DNA of 64,000 nt from Bradyrhizobium sp. BR 10289 (GTDB lineage Bacteria; Pseudomonadota; Alphaproteobacteria; Rhizobiales; Xanthobacteraceae): the NCBI RefSeq assembly GCF_019455385.1, contig NZ_JACOFR010000004.1, positions 62,001 to 126,000 of the forward strand. The letters run 5' to 3'. Shown piece by piece: positions 59,376-64,000 of the stretch. The notes beneath the pieces were generated by a model. That model worked only from the letters and a program-made list of their open reading frames with translations. It was not told where the DNA came from and did not search any database. The translations under genes and the position numbers were made by a program. Every line of letters starts with the position of its first letter. The stretch's first letter is position 1.

Positions 59376-60794
59376 ATGACGGATACCGAACTTCGCGCTG
59401 ATCTTCACAGCATCGAGCCAATTCCCGATGCGGACCGGGACTCCACCGGCCCGCAGCAGATGTGGATCTGGGCCGGCGCCAACATCGCGCCGGTCAATTG
59501 GGCGCTCGGCGCGCTCGGCATCATTCTCAAGCTCGGCCTGATGGAGACGATCGCGGTGATCGTGCTCGGCAACATCGTGGGATGCGCAATCTTCGCGACC
59601 TTCACGGTGATGGGGCACAAGACCGGCGTCAACCAGATGGTGCTGAGCCGCTCCGCTTTCGGCGTCCGCGGCGCGTACCTCCCCAGCATCCTGATGTTCC
59701 TGATGACGCTGGGCTGGATCGGCGTGAACACCTACTTCCCGGTGAAGGTCTCGATGGGCATCCTCGGCCAGTTCGGCGTGCCCGACACCTGGTTCATCGA
59801 GATCGTCGTCATCACGCTGGTGATGGCAGCCCAGGTGCTGATCGGCATCTACGGCTTCTACGCGATCCGTACCTTCGAGAAATACACGGTGCCGCCGACC
59901 ATCGCCATCATGGTGCTGATGAGCGTGCTGGCATGGACGCGCCCCGGCGTCGTCAACTGGGATCTCACGACCTCGCTGCCGGCGGGCGCGCATCTTGCGA
60001 TGCTGACCTTACTGATGACTGCGATCGGCGTCGGCTGGGGCATCTCCTGGGTGACCTGGGCCTCTGACTATTCGCGCTTCGTGCCGAAGAGCACGTCGTC
60101 GAAAGCCGTGTTCTGGTACAGCTATGTCGGCATGTTCGTGCCGACGGTCTGGCTCGGCATCCTGGGTGCCACCATCGCCTCGACGACGCTAGACACGGAC
60201 CCTGCAAAAATGGTGAGCGCGGTGTTCGGTGGTCCCGTCAGCATCCTCGTGCTCTTGATGGTGCTGCACGGCCCGATCGCCACCAACATCCTCAACGTCT
60301 ATTCGGCGACGCTGGCGGCGCTGAGCGCGGGGCTCAAGCTCCCGCGGTTCTGGCTCACCGTCATCGTCGGGGTCGCCGGCTATCTGGTCACGCTCTACTT
60401 CATCTTCGCGCCGTCCTTTGCGAAGGCGTTCGACAACTGGATGATCAGTCTCCTCTTGTGGATGAGCCCGTGGGCCGGCGTCGTGCTCGCCGACTACTTC
60501 ATCAAGCGCAAGGGCAAGATCGAGGTCGCCGAGCTCTATCGCTCGCCTGAGACCAGCGCCTATGGCGACATCAACTGGGCCGGCATGGTCGCGTTCTTCG
60601 CGGGCCTCGTCGCGGGCTGGCTGGTCGAGGACGGCCTCGTCGGCGCGCTGCAGGGGCCGATCTCGCTCAACCTGCTCGGCGGCGCCGATCTCAGCTGGCT
60701 GTTCGGCATTGGCGTTGCCGGCCTCGTCTATCTCGGGCTCGGCAAGTTCGCGACCTCGCCATCCTCGATCGTTGCGAGCAGCGCAGGCAGGTAA
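59376..60794 (+). CDS. NCS1-family nucleobase/allantoin/hydantoin-type permease
   Basis: A 472-residue transporter with twelve hydrophobic segments. The N-terminal motif WIWAGANIAPVNWALGALG and the conserved GVNQMVLSRSAFGVRGAYLP fit the purine-cytosine permease group, and the DY-x-R-x-P segment of helix 6 is kept (SDYSRFVPKS). The ATG at 59376 follows a GGGGG ribosome site; the TTG at 59364 is less likely. It imports a cyclic nitrogen compound with Na+ or H+. First gene of a two-gene operon with the formamidase. Confidence 0.9.
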   Translation: MTDTELRADLHSIEPIPDADRDSTGPQQMWIWAGANIAPVNWALGALGIILKLGLMETIAVIVLGNIVGCAIFATFTVMGHKTGVNQMVLSRSAFGVRGAYLPSILMFLMTLGWIGVNTYFPVKVSMGILGQFGVPDTWFIEIVVITLVMAAQVLIGIYGFYAIRTFEKYTVPPTIAIMVLMSVLAWTRPGVVNWDLTTSLPAGAHLAMLTLLMTAIGVGWGISWVTWASDYSRFVPKSTSSKAVFWYSYVGMFVPTVWLGILGATIASTTLDTDPAKMVSAVFGGPVSILVLLMVLHGPIATNILNVYSATLAALSAGLKLPRFWLTVIVGVAGYLVTLYFIFAPSFAKAFDNWMISLLLWMSPWAGVVLADYFIKRKGKIEVAELYRSPETSAYGDINWAGMVAFFAGLVAGWLVEDGLVGALQGPISLNLLGGADLSWLFGIGVAGLVYLGLGKFATSPSSIVASSAGR

Positions 60795-60803
60795 CGACCG
60801 GTC

Positions 60804-61757
60804 ATGGACCATGTTCTGCAATCCATTCCCGGAAACGTCCAGTGGGGACTCTGGGATGGACGGCTGAAGCCGGTGCTCCGGATCGCATCCGGAGACCGGG
60901 TGACCATCGAGACGCTCTCGGGCGAGCCGGACGATTTGCCTGATCCGTCGCTCGGTTACGACATCGTTCCCGGACATGCGGAGGTGCTGGCAAGTGCCTT
61001 CCGCGGTCCGGGACCGCATCTTCTCACCGGGCCCATCTCCGTCGAGGGCGCCGAGCCCGGTGACGTCCTCGAGGTTCGCGTCCTCGATATCCAGCTGCGC
61101 TGCAATTGGGGCTGGAATATCCAGGTGCCGACGCTCGGCACGTTGCCGGAGGATTTTCCGGAATTCCGCCACATCCACATTCCGCTCGATCGCGCGCGTA
61201 ACGTCGCGAAGCTGCCATGGGGACAGGAGCTGCCGCTGTCCCCTTTCTTCGGCAATTTCGGCGTCGCGCCGCCTCCCGGCTGGGGCCGGCTGTCCTCGAA
61301 GGAGCCGCGCGCGTTCGGCGGCAACATGGACAACAAGGAGCTCGTCGCCGGCAGCACATTGTATTTTCCGGTGTTCGTGCCGGGCGCACTGTTCTCGGCC
61401 GGCGACGGCCACGCGCTGCAGGGCGACGGCGAGGTCTGCCTCACCGCAATCGAGGCCGCGCTGACTGGCACGTTCGAATTCCACGTTCGCCGCGATCTCC
61501 GCCTCACCTCGCCGCGCGCGGAGACCGCGTCGGACTGGATCACCATGGGTTTTGACGAGGATCTCGACGATGCCGCCAAGGCCGCGCTGCGCGACATGAT
61601 CGCGCTGATCCGCGAGAAAAGCGGCCTCAGCGCGCAGGATGCCTACACGCTCTGCTCGATCGCCGCGGACCTGCGCGTCACGCAGCTGGTCGACGGCAAC
61701 AAGGGCATTCACTGCGTGCTGGCGAAAACCAAGATGCCGCCGGGCTCAGGCGCCTGA
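60804..61757 (+). CDS. Acetamidase/formamidase-family protein
   Basis: A 317-residue FmdA/AmdA-type amidase. The all-beta core has GDVLEVRVLDIQ, FFGNFGVAPPPGWGRLSS, GGNMDNKELVAGSTLYFPVF and the acidic GDGHALQGDGEVCLTAIE. It would release ammonia and a carboxylic acid from a small amide, suiting the last step of an N-heterocycle pathway. It starts 10 nt after the permease stop and overlaps the convergent deacetylase-like gene by 12 nt. Confidence 0.88.
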   Translation: MDHVLQSIPGNVQWGLWDGRLKPVLRIASGDRVTIETLSGEPDDLPDPSLGYDIVPGHAEVLASAFRGPGPHLLTGPISVEGAEPGDVLEVRVLDIQLRCNWGWNIQVPTLGTLPEDFPEFRHIHIPLDRARNVAKLPWGQELPLSPFFGNFGVAPPPGWGRLSSKEPRAFGGNMDNKELVAGSTLYFPVFVPGALFSAGDGHALQGDGEVCLTAIEAALTGTFEFHVRRDLRLTSPRAETASDWITMGFDEDLDDAAKAALRDMIALIREKSGLSAQDAYTLCSIAADLRVTQLVDGNKGIHCVLAKTKMPPGSGA

Positions 61758-62516
61758 TTGCGCGACGACCTCTTCACAGGTCAGGAATGCGACACCGTCG
61801 AGGCCGCGCAGCCAGCTCAAGAGGCCGTCGAGCGCGGCAATGCGGCTCGCCCGCGCGCTGCCATAGTCGCTGCGCGGATGCAGTGTCAGCGTGATCAGGC
61901 AGCGCTCGCGGTGCATCGCCTCGATCTCCTCGCGCCACATCTTGATGACGCGATCATGGGTCTGGCGCTGGGCGTAGAGCGTCGCGTCGATCAGGATCTC
62001 CGCATGCGGCACCTCGACCATGCCGCTTCCGCCATCGGCATCCAACGCGTAAGGATGGTCGTCGTCCTGAAAACTCGAATCATAGCGGTAGCCGAGATCG
62101 GCGAGATGGCCGAGCGTGCGCTCGGTAAGCCGGCCATGCGGCGCCCGAAAGCCGCGCGGCGCATGGCCGACAATGCGCGACAGCGTCGCATGGGTGCGCT
62201 CCAGCAGCGCCCGCTCGTCGATCCCTGCTGCGTCCATCTCCTCCATCGCCCAGCCATGCGCGGCGATCTCGTGGCCGCGGCTGGCGAGCGCGGCAATATA
62301 GGCCGGATTGGCCTCCGCCTCCGCGCCGGGCACGAAGACGGTGGATTTGATGCCGTGACGATCGAGCAAGCCGAACAGCCGCTCGCAACCGACCGCATAG
62401 GCGTATTTGCCGTAAGACGCGCGGCCGAACAGCGCATCTTCGCTGAGCTGGGTCAGTTCGACCGTCTTGCCCTGGAGATTGACGGTGACGACGACGGGAA
62501 CGATCGGCTTGGTCAT
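61746..62516 (-). CDS. Polysaccharide-deacetylase-fold protein with degenerate metal site
   Basis: A 256-residue NodB-fold protein. The first motif, where a catalytic Asp pair is expected, reads VVVTVNLQGKT (Asn13, Gln15). The His motif keeps only H87 in EIAAHGWAMEEM, with Met at the position of the second His. Later motifs (RGFRAPHGRLT, LTLHPRS) are normal. It may be non-catalytic or have altered chemistry, as in PuuE-type allantoinases with unusual metal sites. It overlaps the intact paralogue's stop by 4 nt, suggesting a heteromer. Confidence 0.82.
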   Translation of the reverse strand: MTKPIVPVVVTVNLQGKTVELTQLSEDALFGRASYGKYAYAVGCERLFGLLDRHGIKSTVFVPGAEAEANPAYIAALASRGHEIAAHGWAMEEMDAAGIDERALLERTHATLSRIVGHAPRGFRAPHGRLTERTLGHLADLGYRYDSSFQDDDHPYALDADGGSGMVEVPHAEILIDATLYAQRQTHDRVIKMWREEIEAMHRERCLITLTLHPRSDYGSARASRIAALDGLLSWLRGLDGVAFLTCEEVVAQSGA

Positions 62517-63358
62517 TGTCCGCTCCAGTCCCGCCGCCAGTCGGACGGATTCGTCAGGCACCATTCGGCCAGCTCCAGCATGCCGACGAAACGCACGCCC
62601 TCGTGCCGCTTGGCGTATTTGATCAGCCCTTCGACGGCCGCGACGCGCGCGGGCGAGCCGGAGCCGTAGCCGACGCGCGGATGGAAGGTCAGGTTGTAAT
62701 AGCCGCCCTCGGCGTAGATCGCATCGAACTCCTGCTCCCAATGCGTCAGCACTTCGGACGGCGGTGTGTAGCTGACGCGGTAGAACGGGAAGTCGTCCAG
62801 GCTCGAGGTGTTGTTGGGCAGGCAGACATAGTCGCTGCGCTCCTCGCCGTCATAGCGCGCGAGATATGGCAGGTCGAAATCCTTGTCGCTGGAATCGTAG
62901 ACGTAGCCGAGCTCGCGCAGCTTGCGCAGCGTCCGCGCGGTCTTGTGTCCGGATGGCGAACGCCATCCGCGCGGCGCGATGCCGGTGATCTCGGTGAGCA
63001 GCTTGTGCGTCCGCTCCAGCAGCTCCGGCTCGGCATCGCCGGGATCCACGCCCTCGTGAAAGTAACCATGCGAGCCGATCTCGATGCCGGAGCGCGAAAT
63101 GTCGCGGACGAGATCGGGGCTTTCTTCGGCGTCATAGCCGGAGACATAGAACGTCCAGGGCACGTCGTGCCGCGTGAACATGTCGACGAAACGGGGAATG
63201 CCGCATTTGGCGGAGTAGCGGCCGTGCGAGCGCGCCCCGAGCGGCAACTGCCCGCGACCGCGTTCCAGCGAAGTGCCGTCGAAATCGAGCGTGAGACCGA
63301 CGACGCAGCGCGCGCCGTCCGGCCAGGCATGTTGCCTGCGCTGCGCAAGAGAGATCAT
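62513..63358 (-). CDS. Polysaccharide-deacetylase-fold amidohydrolase (PuuE-like)
   Basis: A 281-residue NodB-fold protein with LTLDFDG (D25, D27), EIGSHGYFHEG (H98, H102), RGWRSPSGHKT and FHPRVGYG. The metal site looks intact. The length and WRSPSGHKT motif resemble cytoplasmic allantoinase-like members rather than peptidoglycan deacetylases; there is no signal peptide. Translationally coupled to both neighbours by 4-nt overlaps. Confidence 0.82.
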   Translation of the reverse strand: MISLAQRRQHAWPDGARCVVGLTLDFDGTSLERGRGQLPLGARSHGRYSAKCGIPRFVDMFTRHDVPWTFYVSGYDAEESPDLVRDISRSGIEIGSHGYFHEGVDPGDAEPELLERTHKLLTEITGIAPRGWRSPSGHKTARTLRKLRELGYVYDSSDKDFDLPYLARYDGEERSDYVCLPNNTSSLDDFPFYRVSYTPPSEVLTHWEQEFDAIYAEGGYYNLTFHPRVGYGSGSPARVAAVEGLIKYAKRHEGVRFVGMLELAEWCLTNPSDWRRDWSGQ

Positions 63359-64000
63359 GGGACAACCTCGACATTCCAGAAGCGGGGTTTGCGGCCGGCC
63401 CACGGCGCGTAGCCGCGCACCTTGGGCGAGACCGCGGAGACGTTGACGCCGGAGCTCCACACGATCATCGGCGCATCGTCGACGAACAGCTTGTGAAGCG
63501 CGTCGAACAGCGGCTGGCGCGCCGCGGGTTCTGCCGTCTCCATCAGCTCAGCCAGCAGGTCGATCGCAGCAGCGTTGCTCCAGACCTTGTCAGGCTGCGC
63601 GGCCTTGTCGCCGATGAAACGATCGAGGCCAAACGCCGCATCGAGATAGGGCGTATAGTTCCACACCATCAGCTGGTAGTCGCCCTTGTTGTAGCGGCTG
63701 AGCTGGGTCGCGAACTCCACGACCTCGACGGTGAGATTGAGCCCGGCCTGCTGCGCCATCGCCTGCGCCAGCACGGCGACGTCGTTCATGACGGGAAAGC
63801 GCGCATTGGTGGTGATCCTGATCGGCTCGCCCTTGTAGCCGGCTTCGCTCAGCAGCTTCTTCGCGCGGGCGATATCGAGGCTAAAACCGGCCTGCTCGAC
63901 CGCGCCGTAGTAGCGGCTCGACAACGGCACCAGCGACGTGCTCGGCTTGGCATAGCCGTCGGTGAGGCTGTCGCTCATGCTGGGATAATCGAGCGAGGCC
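63355..64000 (-). CDS. Family-5 substrate-binding protein, C-terminal part only
   Basis: The last 214 codons of a larger gene that continues beyond the window. SLDIARAKKLLSEAGYKGEP and the later MVWNYTPYLDAAFGLDRFIG are typical of the C-terminal lobe of peptide/nickel-type binding proteins. It overlaps the deacetylase gene by 4 nt, so its importer probably belongs to the same transcript and brings in the substrate of the deacetylase pair. Confidence 0.85.
   Translation of the reverse strand, partial: ASLDYPSMSDSLTDGYAKPSTSLVPLSSRYYGAVEQAGFSLDIARAKKLLSEAGYKGEPIRITTNARFPVMNDVAVLAQAMAQQAGLNLTVEVVEFATQLSRYNKGDYQLMVWNYTPYLDAAFGLDRFIGDKAAQPDKVWSNAAAIDLLAELMETAEPAARQPLFDALHKLFVDDAPMIVWSSGVNVSAVSPKVRGYAPWAGRKPRFWNVEVVP

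Overview
The window is GC-rich with strong third-position GC bias, tightly packed genes and many 4-nt ATGA/GTGA overlaps. Together with many ABC-importer/hydrolase catabolic operons and an exopolysaccharide locus, this points to a soil alphaproteobacterium of the Bradyrhizobium/Nitrobacteraceae type. The assignment is inferred from gene content and style, not from a marker gene. I saw no rRNA, tRNA, IS element, prophage or CRISPR array.

Layout. (1) 1-6.5 kb: the end of a 2OG-Fe(II) oxygenase-like gene, a small exported protein, and an exported PHP-fold protein with a His/Asp-rich tail. The last is divergent from an operon of a membrane-anchored parvulin-like protein and three HupE/UreJ-type membrane proteins. 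(2) 6.5-18.4 kb: a LysR regulator divergent from an 11-gene aromatic operon (Dabb protein, maleylacetate reductase, TRZ/ATZ-type amidohydrolase, 3-hydroxyisobutyrate-dehydrogenase-like protein, hydroxyquinol 1,2-dioxygenase, GlcD-like FAD oxidase, ribose-type ABC importer, YciI protein). Its lower pathway is hydroxyquinol to maleylacetate to 3-oxoadipate. (3) 18.4-25.3 kb: a family-3 amino-acid-type ABC importer with an M20 deacylase, an enolase-superfamily enzyme and a creatinase/ectoine-hydrolase-like pita-bread protein, divergent from a GntR-FCD regulator with two winged helices. (4) 25.3-34.8 kb: a GntR-UTRA regulator divergent from a second operon of related logic: M20, peptide-type ABC importer with fused ATPases, a second M20 with altered metal ligands, and a second creatinase-like protein.

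(5) 34.8-46.6 kb: exopolysaccharide genes, mostly alternating in strand: GH5 glycanase, Wzy/ligase-like protein, CelD-like GNAT, FAD oxidoreductase, Wzx flippase, Wzz/BY-kinase-like co-polymerase with a degenerate P-loop, GT4 glycosyltransferase, and a two-domain GINT1-like protein. (6) 46.7-64 kb: an alpha/beta hydrolase, then a leftward operon (cyclic amidohydrolase, Mo-hydroxylase L/M/S with the S subunit fused to a CoxG-like domain, Liv-type importer, Rieske ferredoxin) and a rightward operon (NCS1 permease, acetamidase/formamidase), with a MarR regulator between. Two polysaccharide-deacetylase-fold proteins and a truncated family-5 binding protein close the window.

The most distinctive signal is in region 6. 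A near-identical 14-bp palindrome, CGAAGC-RT-GCTTCG, occurs once in the spacer of the predicted amidohydrolase promoter and once just upstream of the permease, on either side of the MarR gene. This links the leftward and rightward operons into one predicted regulon, probably for an N-heterocyclic or cyclic-amide compound. Regions 3 and 4 also have AT-rich operator candidates overlapping predicted promoters next to their own regulators.
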